From a virus, in the IMG/VR virus record IMGVR_UViG_3300013100_000031, positions 1 to 23,915 of that record: a stretch of 23,915 bases of DNA; one strand, written 5' to 3'. Below the pieces are notes generated by a model that was given only the letters and a program-made list of their open reading frames with translations, did not search any database and was not told where the DNA came from. Each line of letters opens with the position of its first letter. Position 1 is the first letter of the stretch. A program made the translations under genes and the position numbers. Of this stretch, positions 13,862-21,792 are shown in pieces.

Positions 13862-14550
13862 TACCAGCCCTCATCTTCTTCTGGGGCGTCTACAGGCTTA
13901 TCCTGTTGCTTACCCTTGGTGTTACCATTACCACCCTTAAGAGCGGCTTCTAGAGGGCTTCCTGCAAAGCTTAGGTTGCCCTTAATCTCATCAGTGATCC
14001 AGCTCGGAAGCTTAGACCACACTTCCATGTCAGGTTCATCCAATAGAAACACTGTTGTTGGGTTCTTAAGTTCAGGAGCCTTAGCAGCTTCCTTGGCTCT
14101 CATGGTTGAGATATTACCAATATTCTCATATGGACGTGTTGGATCTTTATTATTCTCACCATGTACAATAGTAATCATGCAGGGTTGACCAACAAGAGCT
14201 GCGAAGTCTCCATCAAAATCCATGTTCGGATCTAGTGCTTTGTAGCGCTTAGTAGACTTAGCTAGATCAGCTTCTAGACGATTCATAGGAATAATCTCAC
14301 TAATCCAACGAGGCTTATCATCAAGCTCATTACCATCCTTATCTACCATGAATACATCTAGGAATTCATAGGTCAGTCTTGCTACATGGGCAGGTGGCTT
14401 TTCCTTCCCTTGATAAGGACGTTGGGGTTGAATACCCATATCAATGAATTGTACTAGACGGCCCGGATAAGTACCTACTTCTAGTGTAGGTTGTAGAACA
14501 CGATCTCCACCACCCTTACCTCGTGGTAGATTATTTAGTTTAAAGCCCAA
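13861..14550 (-). CDS. ssDNA-binding protein-like, acidic C-terminal tail
   Basis: A 229-aa protein with a beta-rich central part compatible with an OB fold (TYPGRLVQFIDMG, ARLTYEFLDVFMV, PCMITIVHGENN). A Gly/Lys/Gln linker (KGGNGNTKGKQQDK) leads into an acidic tail ending in aromatic Trp (DAPEEDEGW). An acidic tail with a terminal aromatic is the hallmark of phage and bacterial SSBs such as T7 gp2.5, where it contacts replication partners. Start is TTG 14550, with AGGAG eight bases upstream; no ATG is available. It lies immediately downstream of the polymerase and one small gene. The SSB assignment rests on architecture and neighbourhood. Confidence 0.75.
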   Translation of the reverse strand: MGFKLNNLPRGKGGGDRVLQPTLEVGTYPGRLVQFIDMGIQPQRPYQGKEKPPAHVARLTYEFLDVFMVDKDGNELDDKPRWISEIIPMNRLEADLAKSTKRYKALDPNMDFDGDFAALVGQPCMITIVHGENNKDPTRPYENIGNISTMRAKEAAKAPELKNPTTVFLLDEPDMEVWSKLPSWITDEIKGNLSFAGSPLEAALKGGNGNTKGKQQDKPVDAPEEDEGW

Positions 14551-14713
14551 AGTTTGTCTCCTGTAAAAGTTTGGTTAATTGATGAAGCTCATCTTCACTT
14601 AATGTAAGTATAACAGTAGTTGGTTCTAAAGTCAAGTTGATAAATCCATTCACAACCCTAACATCTTTAATTGCTGGATCGAAATGGGCCAGTTGGTCTT
14701 TACTAATTGTCAT
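14540..14713 (-). CDS. Hypothetical protein, 57 aa
   Basis: ATG 14713 shares a base with the polymerase stop (TAATG) and has GGAG eight bases upstream. The stop overlaps the SSB TTG start by 11 nt. The product (MTISKDQLAHFDPAIKDVRV, then VNGFINLTLEPTTVILTLSE, DELHQLTKLL) looks like three or four beta strands with a C-terminal helix. It is wedged between the polymerase and SSB genes. No family is recognised. Confidence 0.68.
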   Translation of the reverse strand: MTISKDQLAHFDPAIKDVRVVNGFINLTLEPTTVILTLSEDELHQLTKLLQETNFGL

Positions 14714-16575
14714 TAGTGAATCTCCGCATAATTTGGACCAAATTGAACATCACAAGATAATTCTCTGTTTAGTTTTAATTCTTCATTTAATAATACACAA
14801 GCATTCTTAATATGCTTAGTAAGTCTTACTTGTCTTTCTTCTCTCACTAGTAAAACTATCTCATCGTGAAATTGTGCAATTAATGGGGGGCCGTTATTAC
14901 GGCAATAATCAACCCAACGATCAAAACAATACACAGCAGTACCTTGAACCAAAGTACTAAATCTATCTTTTTCATGTCTTAATGAATACCAGAAATGTGA
15001 CACAGGATTATACAACCATTTCATACCATTGCATACTTTAACTACCTGATCCTCTGCTGCCTTATTAATAGCCCAATTTCTTTTCCAATATGCATCATAG
15101 ATTTTCTTTGCTGTATCTCTACTACAACCAATTGTCAATGCCAGTCTTGGAACTTGAGCACCGTACTGGCAGGCGTAATTTCCTTGCTTATGCACATGCC
15201 TTATTTCCTTAACTTTCTTATCCTTTGATTCTGCTTTCTTATACTCATTTGATTGGTCTACTGTTAATGCATCAGCACTTAATGCTAGATCCAGATGTGG
15301 ATCAAAATCAGGAGTAGACATTTCCTTGACATATTCTGGATCATAGGGCCACATGTAATGTTGTTTGAGCCTGTCCTCTAGGGAGGACATATCTGATCCA
15401 CATAGCTCATACCCTTCAGGACATATTAGACAACCTCTAATGTCCTCACCATATGGATTATGGATTCCGGGTAGGTTAACAATGGTTTTATGTTTGAATC
15501 TAAGGGTATTCGTTAAGCCTTGTATCTCTGCTTTAATGTAACCCTTATCATCTACATTTTCAAGAAAGCCTTCAAGAATACTAATTCTATGACTTAAGAT
15601 TGATAATCCATCAAGTACTGCAAGTTTAGGTTCTTTAGCTATTAATTTCTTAACACTGGGACACAGACCTGACCCTTTAGTTTTGTCTTGAGCTACTTGA
15701 GGAATCTTTCTAACATCACCTGTATCCTTGTCTCTCTTGTACTGGAACGTCTCTGGCACCCAGCCTAATGAATCTAACCAATCCTTAATCTGACTATGTG
15801 AATTGGGGTTGGGTTCCTTCCAGTCCTTAACGTAATCTACAATACCCTTATAATCAGGAGACATTCCCCGATTCTCTAAAAATAAGAACCAATCTTCCCC
15901 AGCCTTGGATAAAGAACCATCCTTCTTGTATGGCTTTGTGGGTAAAATTTTTCTAGCATAAATTGGCACTTTCGGCATTGCATAAGTCAGCTCTATTAAC
16001 TTCTCTTCCTTCTCCTTAGCTAACTTATCTCTAACTGTCATGCAACGATCAACATCTAACTTCCAACCATATTGTTCTTGTTCACGAGCACAATCCATTT
16101 TGAAAGATAGATACTCAATAAACTCTAGAGCTTGTTGTTCACTTCCATACAATGCTAGGAGAGTGCTCCATTGTTTCTTCCATAACTCAATATTGATCTT
16201 TACATCTTCCTCACAACGGTGGATATAGTCTTCAACTCTTAAATTTAGCCAGTTCTCCACTTGAGGTTTCTGGATATTGAAGTCTTCTCCGTAGCTTTCT
16301 AATCCATGCTTGGGTCTATCTGGTTCTAGATACCATGAAAGAGCTAATGTGTCAATTAGCTTGGCATTTACTTTAATACCTAAAACCCTTTCCAAATGAG
16401 GTATGTCCCAACGAATACAGTTATGAGCTATTAATAGATTGGCTTTATTAAGAAAGCTTTTCATATCTTCATAATCTGTTATTGACCTCATGACACCATC
16501 TTCACAATAACTTAAACAGTGAAACTTAGTTGGGTATAAACCATCACCCTCTGTATCGAAGACAATATAATTCAC
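14713..16575 (-). CDS. Family A DNA polymerase with 3'-5' exonuclease (T7 gp5-like)
   Basis: The replicative polymerase. Proofreading domain: Exo I FDTEGDG (D7, E9), Exo II AHNCIRWDI (D57), Exo III YIHRCEED (D124 region). Polymerase domain: motif A SDMSSLEDR (D395), motif B R459, K463, Y467 and YG at 471-472, and motif C QFHDEIV (H570, D571, E572). All catalytic residues are present. At 620 aa it is shorter than T7 gp5 (about 700), and no obvious thioredoxin-binding insertion can be pointed out. GTG 16575 overlaps the sigma-factor stop (GTGA) and has AAGGAG upstream. An ATG just before it is in the wrong frame. It probably works with the primase-helicase and SSB encoded in the same unit. Confidence 0.95.
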   Translation of the reverse strand: MNYIVFDTEGDGLYPTKFHCLSYCEDGVMRSITDYEDMKSFLNKANLLIAHNCIRWDIPHLERVLGIKVNAKLIDTLALSWYLEPDRPKHGLESYGEDFNIQKPQVENWLNLRVEDYIHRCEEDVKINIELWKKQWSTLLALYGSEQQALEFIEYLSFKMDCAREQEQYGWKLDVDRCMTVRDKLAKEKEEKLIELTYAMPKVPIYARKILPTKPYKKDGSLSKAGEDWFLFLENRGMSPDYKGIVDYVKDWKEPNPNSHSQIKDWLDSLGWVPETFQYKRDKDTGDVRKIPQVAQDKTKGSGLCPSVKKLIAKEPKLAVLDGLSILSHRISILEGFLENVDDKGYIKAEIQGLTNTLRFKHKTIVNLPGIHNPYGEDIRGCLICPEGYELCGSDMSSLEDRLKQHYMWPYDPEYVKEMSTPDFDPHLDLALSADALTVDQSNEYKKAESKDKKVKEIRHVHKQGNYACQYGAQVPRLALTIGCSRDTAKKIYDAYWKRNWAINKAAEDQVVKVCNGMKWLYNPVSHFWYSLRHEKDRFSTLVQGTAVYCFDRWVDYCRNNGPPLIAQFHDEIVLLVREERQVRLTKHIKNACVLLNEELKLNRELSCDVQFGPNYAEIH

Positions 16576-17048
16576 CCATAAATCTCCTTAACTTCTTTAC
16601 TAAAGAGATATAAATTATTTTTAACAATCTTAATAGAAACATCTAAACTTTCAGAAATTTCTTTTGGATCATAGCCAAACAAAATATTAAGTCTAATAAT
16701 CTCTTTATTGTAGCTTGGTTTAGTTAAACTTAATTTATTCATATGATCACGAAAAAAATCTTTAATATGATCTGGAATTATTGGTTCAAGTTCATCTATT
16801 GTATCATCAATATTTTTAGTAAGACCAGCTAATCTACTATCTCGTTGATGGTCTTTGAGAACTCGTGAAAGAATAACTTTGAACCATCTATCAAAATCAA
16901 TTGAGCAAGAATCAAAATACTTTAAAGCTCTACTAAAAGCTTCCTGTACAATGTCCTCAGAGTTTTCAATTGAACCAGCAGCATTTTTAGTACGTTTAAC
17001 TAAGCTTTCATAGTTTTCTCTATAGTATTTATCAACAACCTTATTCAT
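16572..17048 (-). CDS. ECF-like sigma-70 family factor, phage-encoded
   Basis: A 158-aa protein with a region 2-like segment (about 28-68: SEDIVQEAFSRALKYF then FDRWFKVILSRVLKDHQRD). The DIVQEAF signature and following Trp/Arg helix match the core-binding and -10 recognition part. A region 4-like HTH follows (about 112-152: NKEIIRLNILFGYDPKEISE, LDVSIKIVKNNLYLFSKEV). The domain order and size are those of ECF sigma factors. phiEco32 is an established precedent for a phage using such a factor to redirect host RNA polymerase to phage promoters. I chose ATG 17048, five bases after AGGGA. Upstream in-frame ATGs overlap another small frame. It probably drives the late + strand genes, which is inference. 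Confidence 0.82.
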   Translation of the reverse strand: MNKVVDKYYRENYESLVKRTKNAAGSIENSEDIVQEAFSRALKYFDSCSIDFDRWFKVILSRVLKDHQRDSRLAGLTKNIDDTIDELEPIIPDHIKDFFRDHMNKLSLTKPSYNKEIIRLNILFGYDPKEISESLDVSIKIVKNNLYLFSKEVKEIYG

Positions 17049-17106
17049 CATCGTCCCTAAAATAGGCCATAGCCCATTCATATAAGTCATTCAAGTATTC
17101 AAACAT
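17041..17106 (-). CDS. Possible 21-aa acidic micropeptide
   Basis: A frame from ATG 17106, two bases after the primase-helicase stop, to TAA overlapping the sigma ATG. It encodes MFEYLNDLYEWAMAYFRDDD plus E, an aromatic and acidic amphipathic helix. It would couple translation of primase-helicase to the sigma factor. The ribosome binding site is weak, so it may be a coupling leader rather than a functional peptide. Confidence 0.35.
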   Translation of the reverse strand: MFEYLNDLYEWAMAYFRDDDE

Positions 17107-17107
17107 A

Positions 17108-18772
17108 TCAATATTTCATCTCATTGAGTCTACCTGTCTTATTATCATAGAACAGTTTGACAATTCCTGTGGCACCTAAGTTTCTATCTTCTAGAACTTT
17201 AAGCTTACGAACATTACGTTCATGGTCTGGTAGTTCTGGATCTTTATTACCCTCTAAGCCAACCATTAAATGACATGCTCTCATCATAGCCCTACTACCA
17301 GTGAATTGTGTAGATAGTACTTCACCACCACGTTCATGTGGTTCACCAGTCTTAGGTGCATTTAAGTGTGCAAATAAGTATGCTGTGAAATCTAGCTCCA
17401 TTGATAATAGAGCTATCTCCATAGCCATCTTTACCAAGAAATCATTAGCCTCAGAGGCAGTCATACCAGCAGTAAAACAAGTGATTGGATCAATGATAAC
17501 ATCCTTAACACCATAGGTATTAACTACATGCCTAATATCTTCCTTAAGTATTTCCCAATCAATGGCTTGGTAGGAATCAAGTATGATGGCTTTATCCCCA
17601 ATGAGGGGTTCAGCAGCATCAAATGCCTCTTGATCGAATTCAACCTCTGGATCATGAAAAATTCTACTTGCTGCCTTAGCAACCAAGTTTTGGTATGTCC
17701 TAGCCTTATCCTCTTCAGGTTTAACCAATAGAACAGATAAGCCATGATTAATGATAAGATGTGTAGCAAGCTCATCCACCAGAACACTCTTACCCATCTT
17801 AACACCAGCACCAAGGTAGTATGTTTCTGCACGTCTAATACCTCTAGTGATCTTGGTCAGTCCTTCAAAAGGCCAGCTAAGGCCCATTTCAGGCCTTCTA
17901 AGAGCATCTTCTCTCAAAGTGCTACCCAGTACTATCCTAGTGTTCTTGGCCTTCTCAGCAGCGAATTGCACAGCTCTCCAGACAGCTTTGCCTGATCCAT
18001 TGAGAAGAGCTTCATTCGCATCTTTACACGGTAGAGTTGCAATCTTTGCATTTGGTAAAATCTTAAGTACATCTTTACATGCTTTCTCACCAGCTTCATC
18101 CTGATCAAAACATAAGATTACTTCATCGAAGAATTTATTGATCTTCTTATAAGTTCTACCAATATCTCTACCCGCATTACCTGCACCATTGGGAAGTGAC
18201 ACCACCGATGGGATGTAATCCCTAAAATTAGGCGCAGTATATGTGTCGAGGATCTTTGACATAGCCACTGCATCATATTCGCCTTCCGTGATTATTAATC
18301 GTTTAGCCCCTCTACTAATAGCTTGTTCCCATCCAAATAGATCTACATCATTATCCTCTGATATAGACCACATACGTTTCTCACCTAATAACCTAACTTT
18401 ATACTTGACGACTCTGCCGCCCTTAGTGTAGGGGAAGAAAACTAATCGTGGTGTTTTACCATCTTGTTCAGATAAGCCAACCTTAATACCAAAAGGTTCT
18501 AGATACTTCTTACGTAACCTACGTTCCTCAATATCTAGACAATTGAGTCCGGCAATTTCTTCCATCTCTGCCGTAATTTCTTCTTTGGATTTTGACAACC
18601 TTTGTGTCTTGGGAATATCAACCGAGGTCTTTCCAACCCCAAGAGGATTTGGCACGTATGTTGAACATGCAAAACAATATCCGCTAAGTGTTCCATCTTC
18701 ATCTTCAAAGACCTGTAGGGCATCAGAACTTCCACAAGAATGTGCTAACTTACAAATACATTGACCACTCAT
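17108..18772 (-). CDS. Bifunctional primase-helicase (T7 gp4-like)
   Basis: Synthesises primers and unwinds DNA at the fork. The N-terminal zinc-binding motif has C13, C33 and C36 (HSCGS...GYCFACS), with nearby Cys/His as the fourth ligand. The TOPRIM primase core follows with ITEGEYDAV (E163) and CFDQDEAG (D223, D225). The C-terminal RecA-like helicase has Walker A GAGVKMGKS (321-329), Walker B VIIDP (D428), H469 in AHLN, TGSRAMMRA (491-499) and a likely arginine finger in EDRNLGATG. At 554 aa it matches T7 gp4. Its ATG shares a base with the oxygenase stop (TAATG). An AGAGGA site lies about 10 nt upstream. Domains appear complete. Confidence 0.94.
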   Translation of the reverse strand: MSGQCICKLAHSCGSSDALQVFEDEDGTLSGYCFACSTYVPNPLGVGKTSVDIPKTQRLSKSKEEITAEMEEIAGLNCLDIEERRLRKKYLEPFGIKVGLSEQDGKTPRLVFFPYTKGGRVVKYKVRLLGEKRMWSISEDNDVDLFGWEQAISRGAKRLIITEGEYDAVAMSKILDTYTAPNFRDYIPSVVSLPNGAGNAGRDIGRTYKKINKFFDEVILCFDQDEAGEKACKDVLKILPNAKIATLPCKDANEALLNGSGKAVWRAVQFAAEKAKNTRIVLGSTLREDALRRPEMGLSWPFEGLTKITRGIRRAETYYLGAGVKMGKSVLVDELATHLIINHGLSVLLVKPEEDKARTYQNLVAKAASRIFHDPEVEFDQEAFDAAEPLIGDKAIILDSYQAIDWEILKEDIRHVVNTYGVKDVIIDPITCFTAGMTASEANDFLVKMAMEIALLSMELDFTAYLFAHLNAPKTGEPHERGGEVLSTQFTGSRAMMRACHLMVGLEGNKDPELPDHERNVRKLKVLEDRNLGATGIVKLFYDNKTGRLNEMKY

Positions 18773-19350
18773 TAAGACATAATCCTCTCTCCTGTTGGTG
18801 TAAAGAAAGCTACAGCAATTAGTCTACTATCTTCTGGCATAGATCCAAATGCTTTAAAAGGCCATCTACTGTGGAATAGTTCCGATTCATAAATAATACC
18901 TCTATTAAAAATCATAGGAACAAAATCAATCTGTTCCCATTTACTTTCATCTGTCCAATCTTTCCTAACAGATGAATAAGTCATTAAATCATGAGGATTT
19001 AATCTATCCTTTCCAGAGGGTTTATGCTTCCAGAAAGCTGTTCCACTTGGGCCATCATTTAAATATAAAACTAAGGCATGTGTTCCCCAGCCAACATCTG
19101 TATGTATTGATTGATTAGGCTCTTCTCCTTCATAATTAAGCCTGAAGGCCATACCTAACATGTCTACTTTTCCACAATGTTTTTCTATTGTATCACGAAT
19201 ATCTTGATTGTCAACTATTGATATACGTTTATATACTTGTCCATCATGACCAAGCCAATCAATATACTTAGCATCAATTGCTTCTTGTCTTATTTTATTA
19301 GCAATGTTGACGTGTAGGAAATTATCTATTATGAGTATTTTGTCTAGCAT
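18772..19350 (-). CDS. 2-oxoglutarate/Fe(II)-dependent oxygenase (DUF6445-like)
   Basis: A double-stranded beta-helix oxygenase. The metal facial triad is H83, D85 (SIHTDVGWGTHALVLYLND) and H160 (ELFHSRWPF), with R176 (DSRLIAV) for 2-oxoglutarate. The SGTAFWKHK strand (102-110) is typical of prolyl-hydroxylase-like members such as DUF6445. It would hydroxylate a protein or small molecule. The ATG overlaps the end of the ATP-grasp gene by 29 nt and the stop abuts the primase-helicase, so it is the last gene of the ligase cluster by position. A link to peptide modification is plausible but unproven. Alternatives are modification of a nucleobase or of a host protein. Confidence 0.85.
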   Translation of the reverse strand: MLDKILIIDNFLHVNIANKIRQEAIDAKYIDWLGHDGQVYKRISIVDNQDIRDTIEKHCGKVDMLGMAFRLNYEGEEPNQSIHTDVGWGTHALVLYLNDGPSGTAFWKHKPSGKDRLNPHDLMTYSSVRKDWTDESKWEQIDFVPMIFNRGIIYESELFHSRWPFKAFGSMPEDSRLIAVAFFTPTGERIMS

Positions 19351-20341
19351 TTCTTAACACCCTATCCCACTGAACATCATTTGGAGTAGCAGCAAAAGGA
19401 TTAACCTCTACTACCCGTGCTCTATCAAAAACACCACGATCAAAGGCAACTTCTGGTGGAGCTGCCATGGCCATTTGTTCTTCCCATGCACCACCAAAAC
19501 CATTCTCATTAAAAAGCTCAACTTTCTTAGTTTTTCTAACAGCTAAATTTGTTGGCTTAATTTCCTTCATACGTTTGGCATAACCAGCTAACGTTTCACC
19601 AGATAGGCCGGGAGCAGTATTAACTTCTAATACATAAGTCTTATCTTTACTTTCATTATAAATAACATCTACTGCACCAAAGTCTAATCCACATGCCTTA
19701 ACAGCATTGACACTATCAACCAATGCTCTTGGAGGTACAGTATCAGCCACTTCATTACGACTATAGATAAAACCATTGTCATGATTACGAATCTTCCAAT
19801 TGACTTGATCGTCTGGAAGATCAGTTCTACGAGCCTTACGCTGAATATCTACTACTTCACCATTGAGAACATGTACACGATATTCTTGTTTCTTTGGTAT
19901 ATAGACAACATATAAAGGAGCAACAACATTTTCTAATTGTTCCTGTGTTTCACATAGAACAATACCAGCACCACTATGACCATTAAGAATAGTCCTAGCA
20001 ACTATACTATGACCATTAAAAATATAGTCACTAGCATAGCCTTTATCTTCTGTCCATGATGGAAGAGAAATAATTTCAGCTTTAGATAGCTGTTTTCTAT
20101 TCCAACTATTAATAGCCTTAAAGAAATTAAGCTTATTGCTTGCTAGTAATACGGCTTCAGGCTTATTAAGTACTTCACACTTGGCTACTTCGTCACTCAT
20201 AGTTGTACTACCCCAATTGATAACAAGTTTATCCTCACTACCTTTGAACTTACTACCTTCACGCTTAATCTGCTTAGCTCCTAGAGCTTCAGCTAAGTCC
20301 TTAGCACCACGACTTCCATTTTTATATGGCAAGATATACAT
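19322..20341 (-). CDS. ATP-grasp ligase
   Basis: An ATP-dependent carboxylate-amine ligase forming amide or peptide bonds through an acyl-phosphate. A flexible Gly-rich loop HSIVARTILNGHSGAGIVL (111-129) leads to the EYRVHVLNGEVVDIQRKAR strand pair (153-171). The metal site follows in DFGAVDVIY (D225) and YVLEVNTAPG (E239, N241). All expected catalytic positions are present. About 75 extra residues follow the core, including an Ala/Pro stretch (EEQMAMAAPPEVAFDRG). TAATG coupling joins it to the upstream amidoligase, with GAGGA seven bases before the ATG. In phages, ATP-grasps of this kind co-occur with COOH-NH2 ligases and a glutamine amidotransferase. Confidence 0.9.
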   Translation of the reverse strand: MYILPYKNGSRGAKDLAEALGAKQIKREGSKFKGSEDKLVINWGSTTMSDEVAKCEVLNKPEAVLLASNKLNFFKAINSWNRKQLSKAEIISLPSWTEDKGYASDYIFNGHSIVARTILNGHSGAGIVLCETQEQLENVVAPLYVVYIPKKQEYRVHVLNGEVVDIQRKARRTDLPDDQVNWKIRNHDNGFIYSRNEVADTVPPRALVDSVNAVKACGLDFGAVDVIYNESKDKTYVLEVNTAPGLSGETLAGYAKRMKEIKPTNLAVRKTKKVELFNENGFGGAWEEQMAMAAPPEVAFDRGVFDRARVVEVNPFAATPNDVQWDRVLRNARQNTHNR

Positions 20342-21222
20342 TAGAAATCCTCATCAGGTTCATCTACATTTTGAGCATCTTCTGGAAACTCTAGCTCACC
20401 AATCTTTCTCATCTTTGGATCAAACTTAGACCAATCAGCACAGAAAGCAATGTCCTGTGCATTTCTAACCCCCTCCCAAAGAAGCTTCTCTTGCCCATCT
20501 CTAGAGAATATTTCGTAGTTTGTACCTAATGCATTCTTCATGAATCTAGTTGGAGATTGTACACTGAAAGCTTCCACAACTTCTGCTGGACTATTAAATT
20601 GCTTAGCAAACTCACGTAGTCCAAGAAGAGTTTCAGCCCAAATATAAATAAGCTTTAAATCCCTAGTACCACGCATTGCTCTAAACTCTAATGAACCATA
20701 ATCACCCAATGCCTTAAGGTTCATAGAAGCATAACGTAAATTATCTGTATGGAAAGTAGCCTTGAATCTTCTACCTTCTGCTGCTCTCCTAATTGAAGTT
20801 AGAATATACTCAGCATCAGATGCTCTTAGACAGAATAGATTTCCACATCTAGATTCTCCACACCATTTCACTAGAACATCTTCCAATATTAGATAGATGG
20901 TCATGAAATTATATAGCTGAGTCATTGTCAATTGCTGGCAATTAATATGGACATGAACACCGGCACGAACAGTATCATCAACAATTGTTTTCCAACGAAC
21001 ATATTCAGAGTCTAGATGATCTAAAGCACTCTCAACTTCCTTTAGAAACATGGGCCTTTTAAGGACATACTCTTTTGACTCAGCTCCTTGTAGACTACCA
21101 TCTTGTTCATTATTCCAGTACTTAATCATTGTTGGTAGGTTTTTACCCTCAACCTCAATCTCAATACCAATATCACCAGTAACCAATCTCTTGATTCCCA
21201 TTTCCTTCGCTACAGTACTCAT
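20341..21222 (-). CDS. Amidoligase (glutamine synthetase-like fold, Amidoligase_2-type)
   Basis: Predicted to join a carboxylate to an amine using ATP. Recognisable motifs are GIEIEVEG (19-26), DGSL (41-44), AGVHVHIN (87-94), YASMNLKALGDYGSLEFR (164-181) and MRGT (183-186). This is the pattern of GS-like amidoligases, with acidic and histidine metal ligands on successive strands. The C-terminal 15 residues are strongly acidic (FPEDAQNVDEPDEDF). ATG 21222 overlaps the previous stop (ATGA), with GGAG five bases upstream. It differs clearly from the type-2 ligase upstream, so the cluster has two distinct GS-like ligases plus an ATP-grasp, enough for two or three bond-forming steps. The substrate is unknown. 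Confidence 0.88.
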   Translation of the reverse strand: MSTVAKEMGIKRLVTGDIGIEIEVEGKNLPTMIKYWNNEQDGSLQGAESKEYVLKRPMFLKEVESALDHLDSEYVRWKTIVDDTVRAGVHVHINCQQLTMTQLYNFMTIYLILEDVLVKWCGESRCGNLFCLRASDAEYILTSIRRAAEGRRFKATFHTDNLRYASMNLKALGDYGSLEFRAMRGTRDLKLIYIWAETLLGLREFAKQFNSPAEVVEAFSVQSPTRFMKNALGTNYEIFSRDGQEKLLWEGVRNAQDIAFCADWSKFDPKMRKIGELEFPEDAQNVDEPDEDF

Positions 21223-21788
21223 ACCAACTCCGCTAGATATTCCTTAAGATAACTAAACTTAGGATTTAATACTGGCTTACCCTTAACAATATTACCAACT
21301 AGTAATGTATTCTTATAGTACAACTCATCTTGGGAAATAGCCCAATGTCTATTGAATGCTATAAGCTTATTACTACCATTTCTTCTTGGAACTTTAGCCT
21401 CTTCCACAGCCTTAGCAAAGGTTGGGTATTCTCCAAGGATACATTGCCTTAATGATTTGGCAGGGAATCTCCACAGACGTTCACCAGATGATCCACAATT
21501 TGCTTGTGTTAGTCCTTGATTACCCGGCCCCCGTCTAACAGGAATACGCTGTAGATAAATGGCATAACCACTGTTGTTAACATAACCTAGAGGTACAGGT
21601 TCAAGATTAAGATCATCAAGGTGAACTCTCAAATCCTTTTCTCTTGTTTCAATGTCTTCAGCAGGAGTTACTATACATATACCAGAGTTGCCAACTATCT
21701 GTACAAGAACAGGTTCATTATTCTTCTTAAGCCTAACTAATGTTCCTGTAATTCTTGAGTTGGCATAACCAAAATCTTTACCATACAT
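21219..21788 (-). CDS. Unknown protein embedded in the amidoligase cluster, 189 aa
   Basis: ATG 21788, four bases after the type-2 ligase stop, with AGG nine bases upstream, gives a product starting MYGKDFGYANSRITGTLVRL. A longer in-frame version would run back through the end of the ligase gene. The N-terminal part is beta-rich with alternating hydrophobic residues (TLVRLKKNNEPVLVQIVGNS, GICIVTPAED). The middle is Gly/Arg-rich (IPVRRGPGNQGLTQANCGSS) and the C-terminal third is helical. No enzyme motif is recognised. It is coupled to the next gene by ATGA overlap. Placement between the two ligases suggests a substrate carrier, recognition factor or the modified protein itself. These are guesses. 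Confidence 0.78.
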   Translation of the reverse strand: MYGKDFGYANSRITGTLVRLKKNNEPVLVQIVGNSGICIVTPAEDIETREKDLRVHLDDLNLEPVPLGYVNNSGYAIYLQRIPVRRGPGNQGLTQANCGSSGERLWRFPAKSLRQCILGEYPTFAKAVEEAKVPRRNGSNKLIAFNRHWAISQDELYYKNTLLVGNIVKGKPVLNPKFSYLKEYLAELV

Positions 21789-21792
21789 ATCA

